Assembly (NCBI RefSeq): GCF_002813775.1
Contig: NZ_CP020370.1
Location: 3,497,501-3,561,500, forward strand
Reading direction: 5' to 3'
Origin: Candidatus Thiodictyon syntrophicum
Lineage (GTDB): Bacteria > Pseudomonadota > Gammaproteobacteria > Chromatiales > Chromatiaceae
DNA: 64,000 nt
Part shown: positions 56,295 through 64,000 of the stretch, in pieces
Numbering within the stretch: position 1 is the first letter of the stretch
How the letters are laid out: the number at the start of each line of letters is the position of its first letter
Notes under the pieces: model-generated
Told to the model about the DNA's origin: nothing
What the model saw: only the letters and a program-made list of their open reading frames with translations
The model's database searches: none
Position numbers and translations under genes: made by a program

Positions 56295-56549
56295 ATGAAA
56301 GCGAAGCACACGAAAACCTTGCACGCCATCTTTGCCTTGCCGACAGGGGCATCCATCCCTTTTGGCGAGATCGAAGCCCTGCTGACTGCGCTGGGCGTGG
56401 ACAGGACCGAGCGCGAGGGTTCGCGAGTGAAGTTCACCCTGCGCGGCGTGGAGTGGCACGCCCATCGTCCGCACCCTGCCAAGGAGGCGAAAAAGTATCA
56501 AGTCGAACAGGTGCGCGAGTTCCTGCTCAAGCTGGAGATCAAGCCATGA
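56295..56549 (+). CDS. hicA: HicA-family toxin
   Basis: 84 residues from MKAKHTKTLHAIFALPTGAS; an in-frame ATG at 56277 lies inside the operator palindrome and is less likely. HicA features: double-stranded RNA-binding-like fold with SRVKFTLRGVEWHAHRPHP, including the His-Pro segment, and a KKYQVEQVREFLLKLEI tail. HicA is an mRNA interferase that stops translation unless bound by HicB. Overlaps hicB by ATGA. The N-terminus is a little longer than in minimal HicA proteins. Confidence 0.88.
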   Translation: MKAKHTKTLHAIFALPTGASIPFGEIEALLTALGVDRTEREGSRVKFTLRGVEWHAHRPHPAKEAKKYQVEQVREFLLKLEIKP

Positions 56550-56872
56550 ACATCATGACCTACAAAGGCTATACGGCCCGTATCGAATTCGACGAGCGCG
56601 ACAATCTCTTTGTGGGGCGCGTACTGGGGGTAAAGGCCATTATCGGCTTTCACGGCGAAACCGTGGCCGAATTGCGCACCGACTTTGAAGCCGCCATCGA
56701 CTTCATGATCGAGGATTGCAGAATCCGTGGCGAAACGCCCGCCAGACCCTATTCCGGAAAGCTGATGTTGCGCCTGCCGCCGGACGTCCATGCCCATGCC
56801 GCGATGATGGCCGAAGTCCATGGCAAGAGTTTGAACCAGTGGGCGGCAGAGGTGCTGGAAAGTGCCCGTTGA
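56546..56872 (+). CDS. hicB: HicB-family antitoxin
   Basis: 108 residues. The partial RNase-H-like N-domain is YKGYTARIEFDERDNLFVGR; the C-domain has LMLRLPPDVHAHAAMMAEVH and SLNQWAAEVLESA, a ribbon-helix-helix DNA-binding motif. It neutralises HicA and probably represses the operon through the palindrome upstream of hicA. Translationally coupled to hicA. Confidence 0.9.
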   Translation: MNIMTYKGYTARIEFDERDNLFVGRVLGVKAIIGFHGETVAELRTDFEAAIDFMIEDCRIRGETPARPYSGKLMLRLPPDVHAHAAMMAEVHGKSLNQWAAEVLESAR

Positions 56873-56971
56873 CAGCGTGGCCCTACCCTGGCCGTGAGCG
56901 GGACGGCCTGGACGATGATCTTAACCGTTCGGCCGTCCGCCCAACCTCATGAAACGCGCAGATGGCGGAGA

Positions 56972-57637
56972 CTATGATCGACGCCGATCACTTCCGGCAC
57001 CACCCACGACCGGTTGCTCCATCTCTGTCAGGCGCGTGATCGATTGTTCCAATCGCTGGTCTTCATGCTGCAGCGCGTTGAGGGTCTGTTCGTATTGCGC
57101 CCGCTGCGGCGCGGCCAGCTTGCCCGCAAGCTCCCGGCGATCCGCCATGGCGCGCTGTACCGCCTGACGGTTCTGTCTGGCCTCCTTCAACTTGGCGCTC
57201 GCGATCTGTCCACGCATGGCCTTATCCTTGCTTTTCAAACCCGCAATCTCCCGCTCGAGCTGCTGGTTGTATTGAGCCACCGCCTGGTTGCGTTGCTGGG
57301 CAGTCTGCAACAGGGCCGCGAGGCGCCGATTGTCCATCTGGTAGTCATGGAGAGTCCGGACCTGCGCCTCGGCCGTCATCCGCCCAATGATAGCCCCAGC
57401 AACTGCACCGGCGAGCCCACCAACCAGCGCCCCCGTCGCACGACGCCCTTTTCCAGCCACGGCGTATCCGGCGGCAGCACCGACCCCGGCACCCACCGCA
57501 GCCCCGGCCATCATTGCCTGAATAAAGATCTCGCGCTCCGGGTTGTTTCTACCTCCCGCCGGTAGCGTAGCGCAACCCGTGAGGATCGCGGCAACCAGGA
57601 CGGCAGTGACGACAGGACGAATGCGATTCATCATCAT
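56972..57637 (-). CDS. Glycine-zipper coiled-coil lipoprotein, TagQ candidate
   Basis: 221 residues; AGGAGG lies before a run of three ATGs. Signal with lipobox ILTGCATL (Cys near 21). A glycine-zipper hydrophobic region (GAAVGAGVGAAAGYAVAG, GALVGGLAGAVAGAIIG; about 45-90) could insert in a membrane. A long coiled coil (about 95-205) follows. Last gene of a six-gene minus-strand cluster. In Pseudomonas the outer-membrane lipoprotein TagQ occupies this position after TagR, so this or the preceding small lipoprotein may serve that role; sequence similarity to TagQ was not tested. Confidence 0.6.
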   Translation of the reverse strand: MMMNRIRPVVTAVLVAAILTGCATLPAGGRNNPEREIFIQAMMAGAAVGAGVGAAAGYAVAGKGRRATGALVGGLAGAVAGAIIGRMTAEAQVRTLHDYQMDNRRLAALLQTAQQRNQAVAQYNQQLEREIAGLKSKDKAMRGQIASAKLKEARQNRQAVQRAMADRRELAGKLAAPQRAQYEQTLNALQHEDQRLEQSITRLTEMEQPVVGGAGSDRRRS

Positions 57638-57647
57638 GTTCCCCTCC

Positions 57648-58049
57648 TCAAAGCTTCTCGTTAAGATATTTCAGGCGATTCTCCTTCTCGTCGATCTGGC
57701 GTCGCGCCTGGTCGATCTTGGATTGAATCCGTGTCAACTTCACTTGCTCGCCGGAGGTGCGGTGAGCCGCCGGAACCATGGCGATTTTCGCGCGCCTCAC
57801 CTCCAGCGAGGACAGCGTCCGCTTGTGCGCTGCGAGCGTGCGGCGCAGACCGTCCCGCTCATCCTGCAAAGCGGGCGTCTTGCTCTGTTCACTTTGTACC
57901 GCGGCGTTCGTCAACGCCAACTCTTGGTTCATCGCCGAACGATTTGCCTCGGCCTTCGCCATTTCCCTGGTATAGGCACAACCGTTGACATTGATGGCGG
58001 CGACCAGCACACTGGTCGCGATGTTTAGCAGAGAACCTGGGGTGCGCAT
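57648..58049 (-). CDS. Small coiled-coil lipoprotein
   Basis: 133 residues from the ATG with GGAGG eight bases upstream (MRTPGSLLNIATSVLVAAIN). The lipobox-like NVNGCAY gives a lipid-anchored Cys near residue 24. The rest is predicted coiled coil (about 30-133: LRRTLAAHKRTLSSLEVRRA). Ten bases before the next lipoprotein gene. It may form a coiled-coil partner for that protein or for the SUMF1-domain protein upstream. Confidence 0.65.
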   Translation of the reverse strand: MRTPGSLLNIATSVLVAAINVNGCAYTREMAKAEANRSAMNQELALTNAAVQSEQSKTPALQDERDGLRRTLAAHKRTLSSLEVRRAKIAMVPAAHRTSGEQVKLTRIQSKIDQARRQIDEKENRLKYLNEKL

Positions 58050-58089
58050 GGCTTGAGCCTCCAAGGCTTAGGTCGAAAAAATGGCGGGT

Positions 58090-60108
58090 CTAATTCATCT
58101 CGGGAGCGTTGGAAAAGGACTTGACCAGCTCCTCCAGGCGCAGCGGGCGGCCGGTGCGGAGCTCATGCAGATGACGCTCCAAAAGGTCCAGGGTCTTGCG
58201 CTGCTGGGGCTTGTCGCGAGCTAGGAGCCAGGCGGATAATTCTGCCTTCACTTCCGGAAAGAGCTCGGGCATCGTCTCGTCGGCGAGCTGTTGGACCAGC
58301 GTCAGATAATCGGCGACATAGCGTTCCCCGGCGTCGAAAACCTGCCGCTTCAGTACGGGATCACGGCGGTCGCTCGCGGTATATTCATGATTCCAGCGAG
58401 CAAGCCTTTCCCAACCAAAGGACGCGTTCGCGCTGGCCTGACGCATCAGGGCCTCGATATAGCGCTTCTCGACAGCCCGGACCCGTCCCGCGTTTTTCGC
58501 GAGCTCGTGGTCGAATTGCAGGATGCGCCGCCGCAGATCGGCGATTTCTTCCTCCTTGCGGTTGGCATCACCCTCGGAAACCGGGCACTTGGCGGGTGGG
58601 ATGTCCCGGGCTTCAAGCACCGCGACCCGCGCCATAAGCGTCTGTCGTTCGGCCGTGGCGCGATCCAGATCGAGGCGCGCGTTGCGCTCACGATCATTGA
58701 TACTCGTCAAGTCGAGCTGACAGCGCGTCAGACCCTCTGCGCATTGGCGACCGGTCGCACTGCTATCAACAAACCTTTTCTGGTCGGAAACACAGCGGTC
58801 GGTCTCGGCCCGCAGTTCCTTCGCTCTGACCGCGAGCGCAATCCCGCTGACTTCCAACTCACGGTTACGTGCCTCCAGCCCCGCGAGGCGCTGCGCCGAC
58901 TCGGTGCTGACCCGGGTATCGTCGGCCGCGAGTGATTTCAGTTCAGCCGTGCAGCGCTCAAAGTCCGATTCCAGGCGACGGCCCTGGTCGCTCAGAAATT
59001 GGCACTTGTCCTGCTCGGCCTGGGTCGCTGGACTGTTCTGTCCGACGAGGCCGGGGCGGGTCAAGGCGCTGCGCCCCTGATAGTCGCTGAACTCCCGGTC
59101 CAACTCATCCGGGGTCGCCCGCACCGAGGAGATGCGCGTGGTCAAGGCGAGTCGTAGCCCAACCTTCGCGGGACGCACCAGGTGCCCCTGATCATCGTGG
59201 GAGATGGCCTCGGTGCGCAGTGCGGCGGAGAGATCGGACGCTTTGACGCTGAAATTGCCGCCGCAGATAGCCAACTGTCCGAAGCGCCCCTGTTGGTACT
59301 CCGGACCGAACAGGCTCAAGGTGAGTTCCTCGGCATTGCCGATGAGGTCATAGAGCCCTAAGGCGTTCGGCTTAAGGCTGCCGGCGTCCTGCAGGCGATT
59401 GCCCGCGGTCTCGCGGTACCATTCATGATTGCTCAGGGTGTCGGCATAGGGGTGGGGGCGGTCGAAGACATCAGGGTTGTTCTCCAGGGTGGGCAGACCG
59501 CCCCTGGCCGCAAAGACCCACTCCGCCTCGGTGGGGAGGCGGGCGAATGCGTCAGCGCCGCGCCAGCGTGGCAGTTGCGCCCGCTCATTGGTCAGCATCC
59601 AGGTGTTGAGGGCCTCAATGAACTGCTGGACCTCGGCCAGGGTGACGGCGGTCTTGGGCAGCTTGGATATCACCGCGGGTCGCGGGGGCCTTTGCTCCTG
59701 CTGATCCAGCCAGCGCATCACGACGCTCCACTGCCCTTCGGTCACCTCGGTTTCGGCCAGATAATAGAACCAATCCGGCTTAGCGTTCCGGCTGCCGACG
59801 AACCCCCCGGAGAGCAGGGTCTCGACCAGACGCTCCTTGTATTTCGGACTCGGCTCCCGCGAACCGAGTTTGATCGTGCGAGCGGCGAACAGATGGCCGC
59901 CGTCAATCCCGAGCCAAACGGCGCGAAACGCCATCGCCTGACCCTCGGGCAGGCGCAGTTCAAACCGTTCCGGGACCTGGTCTGGTGCGGGCGCGGCAGC
60001 GACTGCACCGCCGCAGATGGCCGCCAGGCAAAGCAGGCACCGCGACAACCATCCCGCACGCCGGCTCGCGCGCGGCAATGAAGACTTGGCAACGCTGGGG
60101 ATTTTCAT
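58090..60108 (-). CDS. tagR: SUMF1/FGE-fold periplasmic protein with coiled-coil extension, TagR-like
   Basis: 672 residues. Sec signal (SRCLLCLAAICGGAVAAAP). SUMF1/FGE-type domain about 50-350: YYLAETEVTEGQWSVVMRWL, RLPTEAEWVFAARGG, NALGLYDLIGNAEELTLS, CGGNFSVKASDLSAALRT and VGLRLALTT. Then a long coiled coil (about 370-560) and a helical end. The catalytic cysteine pair of true formylglycine generators is not evident, as in TagR, a periplasmic signalling protein of the type VI Tag-PpkA pathway. The ATG overlaps the permease stop. The coiled-coil extension makes it much longer than a plain SUMF1-domain protein and may link to the coiled-coil lipoproteins downstream. Confidence 0.7.
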   Translation of the reverse strand: MKIPSVAKSSLPRASRRAGWLSRCLLCLAAICGGAVAAAPAPDQVPERFELRLPEGQAMAFRAVWLGIDGGHLFAARTIKLGSREPSPKYKERLVETLLSGGFVGSRNAKPDWFYYLAETEVTEGQWSVVMRWLDQQEQRPPRPAVISKLPKTAVTLAEVQQFIEALNTWMLTNERAQLPRWRGADAFARLPTEAEWVFAARGGLPTLENNPDVFDRPHPYADTLSNHEWYRETAGNRLQDAGSLKPNALGLYDLIGNAEELTLSLFGPEYQQGRFGQLAICGGNFSVKASDLSAALRTEAISHDDQGHLVRPAKVGLRLALTTRISSVRATPDELDREFSDYQGRSALTRPGLVGQNSPATQAEQDKCQFLSDQGRRLESDFERCTAELKSLAADDTRVSTESAQRLAGLEARNRELEVSGIALAVRAKELRAETDRCVSDQKRFVDSSATGRQCAEGLTRCQLDLTSINDRERNARLDLDRATAERQTLMARVAVLEARDIPPAKCPVSEGDANRKEEEIADLRRRILQFDHELAKNAGRVRAVEKRYIEALMRQASANASFGWERLARWNHEYTASDRRDPVLKRQVFDAGERYVADYLTLVQQLADETMPELFPEVKAELSAWLLARDKPQQRKTLDLLERHLHELRTGRPLRLEELVKSFSNAPEMN

Positions 60109-61922
60109 TCGCGCAGGTACTCCGCCGGATCAATCCGGGCAATCGCCGCCGCCGCGAGCACGGAGGCCGCCGCGGCGGCACCAAGGATGCCGGACACCAG
60201 CCACAGGGCGTCGTAAACGCCAAGCCGGGTGAGCGCACCAGCGGTGCCCCCCCCCAGACCAGCGAACAGAGACCCTGAGGCAAAGGCGAAGGCGGCATAG
60301 GCGCACAGCGCCGCGACCAAGCCGCCGGCCACCAGGATCAGACTCTTGAGCGTGGTAATGAACAACAGGGTCCCGCGGCGCAGACCAAGGAGTTGGAGAT
60401 AGGCAAGGTCGCGGCGCTTGCGCTGCACGCCGGCATAGACATTCGCGGCGATGGCGAAGAAGCCTGATACCCCGGTGACGGCAACGATCAGGACATACAG
60501 GGTCTGCATGTGCCGGCTCAAGGTGCGAACTTGACGGACCTCGGCCTCCCGCGACACCGGTTCCTTCAGGCCCGGATCGCCGGTGGCCTCCCCGCGCTGC
60601 CGCAGCCAGGTCGCAAGCCCCTCGACGGCGTCGATCGAGGGGGCATAGGCGCGGAAGAAGCGGTCGCCGTCGGGGGCGGGGAAGACCTCGCCGGTTGCGG
60701 GATCGAAGACCGCGGCCTGTCGGCGGGCGGCGTTCATCTTCCCTGCCAGGACTTTGGGAACCGCTGCAAATCCGGCGTGCAACGCCTTCGTGGGGACCGG
60801 CCTCACGGGAATCTCGATCGCGCTGCCGCTGACTGAAGTGAAGCTGAGCTTCGCAGGTTCCGCGGTGGAGACTGCCTCGTCGGTGGATACCCAGACCGGC
60901 GGCAGGCCATCCGACCCGGCCTCGCCGGGGCCTGCAATCGGCTCCTCGGGCAGCACCACGAGGTTGAGCGCCACAGAGTGTTGCCCGGACTCCAGGCTCA
61001 AGCGGAAGCGGTCGAGGTAGGGGATGACCTCGGCTTCGTATCCGCGTTCGAGGTGACGATTACGCAGCTTGGGTCGATCGTCCTCAAAGACCCTGCTGTT
61101 GACGGGCGACCAGAGCCGCGCCCTCAGGCCAGTTGGCAAGTCCCAGCCGAGGGCGTCGATTGCTTGAGGCATTTGGCTGAAGCCGCCTCTGCCGGTCAGC
61201 ATCCGGCGATAATCCCCATCCGACGGAACCCGCGCGAGAAGGGTCACGAACCCGTCGTATTCCGGCACGAGGCCGCCCCCCGCCCCGGCCAACCCCAGCG
61301 CCGGGACCGGCAGGCCCCGCCGCCAATCGCTGAACCACCGGAAGACGCTGTCGGGTATCCAGAGCTTCGGCTCGACACCGATCGACTGCGGCAGGACCCC
61401 GGCGACCGGCAATCCCACCGCAACCTCCTGCCCTTGAGGCGTCGAGCGCTTGAGCACGACCGACAGGACATCCCCCGGGCCCTTGCCGGTGTCCTGTGCC
61501 AGGCGCGCAGAGAGCACGACCCAAGGCCCCGCGGTTGGCAGGGTCAAGCCGTGACCGCGCAGCAGTGGGTCCGCAACGGCGGTGGGAAGCGCGTTGAGCG
61601 GCTCTTTCAGGCCCTCGATGTCCAAGAGCAAGAAGGGGACCGGCGATTGGATCAAGACCTCTGATCGCGCCTTGAGCGCGGCCACAAATGCATGGTCGAG
61701 GGGCGCCTGTAAGGGGTATTTGGGCATGATCAAACGGCTCAAGGGGTCCTGGTCGAGCCGATCGAGCATGGTCCCGATGATCCCCACCCGCAGTCCGAGC
61801 AGGATGAAGAGGGGGGCGAAGACGGCCCCCAACGCCAAGACCATGCACAGGGACAGGATCCATTCATAGCGCAGATCCGCCCAGGCCAGGTCCACCGTAT
61901 GCCGCCAGTCGCCGATCGGCAT
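60105..61922 (-). CDS. tagS: FtsX-like ABC permease, TagS-like
   Basis: 605 residues with MacB/FtsX-type topology. One N-terminal helix (WILSLCMVLALGAVFAPLFI), a large periplasmic domain (about 45-465), then three C-terminal helices (LYVLIVAVTGVSGFFAIAAN, LKSLILVAGGLVAALCAYAA, LWLVSGILGAAAAASVLAAA). Motif KRRDLAYLQLLGLRRGTLLF is typical of FtsX-like domains. Mechanotransmission rather than transport is expected: cytoplasmic ATP use drives periplasmic changes. Preceded by its ATPase (15-base gap) and overlapping the TagR-like gene, it fits the TagS position. Confidence 0.75.
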   Translation of the reverse strand: MPIGDWRHTVDLAWADLRYEWILSLCMVLALGAVFAPLFILLGLRVGIIGTMLDRLDQDPLSRLIMPKYPLQAPLDHAFVAALKARSEVLIQSPVPFLLLDIEGLKEPLNALPTAVADPLLRGHGLTLPTAGPWVVLSARLAQDTGKGPGDVLSVVLKRSTPQGQEVAVGLPVAGVLPQSIGVEPKLWIPDSVFRWFSDWRRGLPVPALGLAGAGGGLVPEYDGFVTLLARVPSDGDYRRMLTGRGGFSQMPQAIDALGWDLPTGLRARLWSPVNSRVFEDDRPKLRNRHLERGYEAEVIPYLDRFRLSLESGQHSVALNLVVLPEEPIAGPGEAGSDGLPPVWVSTDEAVSTAEPAKLSFTSVSGSAIEIPVRPVPTKALHAGFAAVPKVLAGKMNAARRQAAVFDPATGEVFPAPDGDRFFRAYAPSIDAVEGLATWLRQRGEATGDPGLKEPVSREAEVRQVRTLSRHMQTLYVLIVAVTGVSGFFAIAANVYAGVQRKRRDLAYLQLLGLRRGTLLFITTLKSLILVAGGLVAALCAYAAFAFASGSLFAGLGGGTAGALTRLGVYDALWLVSGILGAAAAASVLAAAAIARIDPAEYLRE

Positions 61923-61937
61923 CAGGGGGCTCTACCA

Positions 61938-62816
61938 TCAGCTCAGAACGGACGCGAACCCAGGATGGGGTATCATCGCCGCTACGTCGTACTGTGGTAC
62001 AGGCTCCTGATGAACCGCAATGCCTGTGGTAATGTCGGTCGCAGACCGCTTGGGCGTGCGGTCCGCATGGGGCGATCTCGACTCCAGCGTGGAAACGGAA
62101 ACCCCATGACCAGCTGGTCGGCTTACAAAGCGATAAATCGCATCCGCCCGGCCATGCACCAATGCCTCGTCATGGGTCACCATGAGTACACTGGTGGCAT
62201 AGCTCCGCGCCAGTTCCCGAAAGGCATCCAGCACAATGCGAGCGCTTGCGGAATCGAGGTCCGCGGTAGGCTCGTCGGCGAGTAGAATCCGTGGCTCCTG
62301 TACCAGTGCCCGGGCCAGGGCGGCGCGCCGCCGCTGCCCACCGGAGACCTGTCCCGGATGCATGGCGAGCAGGCCCTGGAGGCCCAGGCTGGCCGTCACC
62401 TCGTCAATCCGGCGCGGCGACTTGCCGCTCAAACGGGCGGCGAAGCGGATGTTCTCGCCAACGGTGAGAAAGTCCAGGAGACCGCCGGTCTGCAGGACAT
62501 AGGCAAAGTAACGCCGCCGGATCAGTGCCCCCTGCTGGCGGGAAACCGCGCACAGATTGAGCGTACGCTCGCCGTCATAGAGGTCGAAGCGGTCCACGCG
62601 ATCCGATGACAGGATCAGCGCCAGCATGTCGAACAGGGTGCTCTTGCCGCTGCCGTTGGGACCAAGAACGACCGCCAGGCTGCCGTGCTGGAGACGAAGC
62701 TCCGGGACCCGGATCTGGACCTCCTGCCCGAGCCCCTTACGTCGCAGATGCATTTCCTGCACCCACAGCCGCAGACCACCAGTCCCCAATCCATTCGCAA
62801 TGCCCTCGGTTGTCAT
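61938..62816 (-). CDS. tagT: ABC transporter ATP-binding protein, TagT-like
   Basis: 292 residues. Walker A GPNGSGKSTLF near 53-60, Q-loop region VLQTGGLL, signature VSGGQRRRAALARALV, Walker B RILLADEPTADLD and switch His in VLMVTHDEAL. LolD/MacB-like subfamily, which pairs with FtsX-type permeases. A C-terminal tail of about 65 residues after the ATPase core lacks a recognised domain. The ATG overlaps the stop of the vWA gene. In the T6SS threonine-phosphorylation pathway TagT-TagS form the inner-membrane ABC complex upstream of the kinase PpkA. Confidence 0.78.
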   Translation of the reverse strand: MTTEGIANGLGTGGLRLWVQEMHLRRKGLGQEVQIRVPELRLQHGSLAVVLGPNGSGKSTLFDMLALILSSDRVDRFDLYDGERTLNLCAVSRQQGALIRRRYFAYVLQTGGLLDFLTVGENIRFAARLSGKSPRRIDEVTASLGLQGLLAMHPGQVSGGQRRRAALARALVQEPRILLADEPTADLDSASARIVLDAFRELARSYATSVLMVTHDEALVHGRADAIYRFVSRPAGHGVSVSTLESRSPHADRTPKRSATDITTGIAVHQEPVPQYDVAAMIPHPGFASVLS

Positions 62817-64000
62817 GGGAGGTGATTGAGTTCAACGCCGACCACGCGCTCCTTGGCGCCAGTGCTCAAGCGCCGCCAGACCTGCGGATCGCCGCGGGCG
62901 CGGCGCAAGTCTTCATAGGTGGCGAGCTTGGTCTTCAGTGATGCCACGAAGCCTTGGACCCGGTCCGGGTTCTGGAACTCGTCCCGGGTCATGGACATGA
63001 TGTCACTGTCGTAGGGGAGTTGGTCGATGCCGAGGGGAATGGCAAAGGCATCGCGGAAGTTGACCGCCGTCGGGTCGACCATGGTGATACGGGTGTTGCG
63101 CGCCACCAAGTCGAAAAAGTCCAGGGTCGTGCCACTCTCGCCGCGCAGGGCGATCTCCCCGACGTCCTTTAACTCCCGCACCCGCGCTTCGAGTTCGTCG
63201 AGTTCGGCCTCGGTGAATAGCACCATCGGTGCCAGTGCCTCCTGACCCGGATTCGTGAGCACCTTGTCCGAAACCCAGCCGCGTACTTCGTTACGAGGCA
63301 TGTTCGGACCCGCGAGGGTTAGGGCTGCATGCTGAAAAATCAGTTCAGACAGGGTGCCGGACTGAACGCTCTGGAGGCATTCGGACCCCTGACCACCCGC
63401 GGCGCAACGCCGGGCCTGCGCAATGGCCGTCTCCCCCTCATGTAAGCGATCAAGGACGAGTTGTTTGAATCCCTTGGACTCCGCATCGACGGCGTAGACA
63501 TAGCTGGTCTCGCCGCTCGTCCCAAAGGAGCCCTGGTAGGCCGAGGCGAGTTCGCGGTACTGCCGTTCCGTGACCTGATCTAATCCCTTGGATATTTTTG
63601 AGTTCTTGATGGGGAAGGCAACCAGTTTCACCCGAGCGACATCGGCCTTGCGGCGCAGCGCCTCGATCGTATACAGGGTGTCCTTGCCCGGGGCATCCCC
63701 CACCAGAAATAGCAGCTTCAGGGCCTCGGGGCGCCACTGCTCGCTCTTGATCGCGAGTTGCAGACCCTCGAACACGGACTCAGGGATGTCGTCGCCGCTC
63801 ACCGCGACCGGCTGTGCTCGGATTCCCTTAAGCGTGCGGACGAAGTCCCTCGCCGACTGCATTGCGCTGGTAAACTCGCGCGCCTGATACTCGAAGCGCG
63901 GGTCCAGGTCCCGATAACCGACGAAGCCAAACCGCAGGCTGTCGTCGGGACTGGAGACGGCGAACGCTTCCACTGCCGCCAGGACCTCGCGCAGATAGGG
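62813..64000 (-). CDS. vWA-domain protein, C-terminal part (PpkA-like candidate), runs off the window
   Basis: About 395 residues visible. The frame is open to the right edge (PYLREVLAAVEAFAVSSPDD), so the start is outside. A von Willebrand A-type domain occupies the beginning: SLRFGFVGYRDLD, DFVRTLKGI, DDIPESVFEGLQLAI and KLLFLVGDAPGKD. A helical C-terminus of about 200 residues follows. Position directly before tagT, tagS and tagR-like genes matches ppkA, whose product is a Ser/Thr kinase with a C-terminal vWA region. No kinase motif is in the visible part, so a stand-alone vWA protein remains possible. Confidence 0.6.
   Translation of the reverse strand, partial: PYLREVLAAVEAFAVSSPDDSLRFGFVGYRDLDPRFEYQAREFTSAMQSARDFVRTLKGIRAQPVAVSGDDIPESVFEGLQLAIKSEQWRPEALKLLFLVGDAPGKDTLYTIEALRRKADVARVKLVAFPIKNSKISKGLDQVTERQYRELASAYQGSFGTSGETSYVYAVDAESKGFKQLVLDRLHEGETAIAQARRCAAGGQGSECLQSVQSGTLSELIFQHAALTLAGPNMPRNEVRGWVSDKVLTNPGQEALAPMVLFTEAELDELEARVRELKDVGEIALRGESGTTLDFFDLVARNTRITMVDPTAVNFRDAFAIPLGIDQLPYDSDIMSMTRDEFQNPDRVQGFVASLKTKLATYEDLRRARGDPQVWRRLSTGAKERVVGVELNHLP

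Noticed and set aside
59130-59270. SUMF1 domain end of the TagR-like protein as the DGR variable region
   Set aside because: The protein segment is homologous in fold (CGGNFSVKASDLSAALRT), but the DNA does not match the template and the differences are not limited to adenines.

Overview
The window is high-GC DNA with dense, often overlapping genes. Several families here are frequent in purple sulfur bacteria (Chromatiaceae) and relatives: Uma2, DUF29, DUF2887/Rpn-like, DUF3611, PEP-CTERM proteins with a PrsT-type TPR protein, a PA14/DUF1800-DUF1501 pair, and many REP-like intergenic repeats. A Chromatiales-type gammaproteobacterium is the best guess. This is an inference from gene content; no rRNA or tRNA was seen.

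Layout. 1-1.5 kb: the right part of a diversity-generating retroelement (DGR), with the 3' end of avd, the reverse transcriptase and an adenine-rich template repeat. No matching variable repeat was found in the window, so the diversified target is probably to the left. 1.5-2.5 kb: about 1 kb of palindromic repeats and one possible small gene. 2.5-7.6 kb: an ABC exporter, then a FtsW/RodA-like and class B PBP pair. 7.8-9.1 kb: Uma2 and DUF29 genes among repeats. 9.1-16 kb: a three-gene operon of exported proteins, one with a PEP-CTERM tail. Next to it is a divergent histidine kinase/response regulator pair whose start codons overlap, and tandem 10-bp sites lie upstream of the operon. 16-22.8 kb: a DUF1501 protein and a 1741-residue seven-PA14 DUF1800 protein. 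22.8-23.5 kb: remnants resembling DUF2953 and GerW genes. 23.6-25.2 kb: an exported alpha/beta hydrolase.

25.4-33.5 kb is a decaying defence island: type I restriction genes with intact hsdR and hsdS, an AlbA_2 regulator-like gene, a hsdM missing its 3' end, a DUF1016 fragment and an internally deleted Rpn-like gene. 33.9-43.0 kb carries a MITE-like element, then a large CHASE-PAS hybrid kinase split by a 1959-bp insertion sequence with perfect 9-bp target duplications. Removing the element and one duplication copy restores the kinase frame exactly. A response-regulator/kinase hybrid follows. 43-50.6 kb: repeats, a papain-like protease, a second PEP-CTERM protein, a lipase-like hydrolase, DUF3611 and a baeRF family 11 protein. 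51-56.9 kb: an RlmN/Cfr-type radical SAM methyltransferase, PrsT, MtnA and a HicAB toxin-antitoxin pair.

57-64 kb (minus strand): vWA-domain protein, ABC ATPase, FtsX-like permease, SUMF1-fold protein and two small lipoproteins. This order matches the ppkA-tagT-tagS-tagR-tagQ threonine-phosphorylation signalling module of type VI secretion. The vWA gene runs off the right edge.

A family of five long inverted repeats built from a GTCGTT hexamer is scattered between genes and is the most unusual intergenic signal. Genes needed to finish the DGR (target), the PEP-CTERM system (exosortase) and the Tag module (kinase domain, T6SS) are not in the window.
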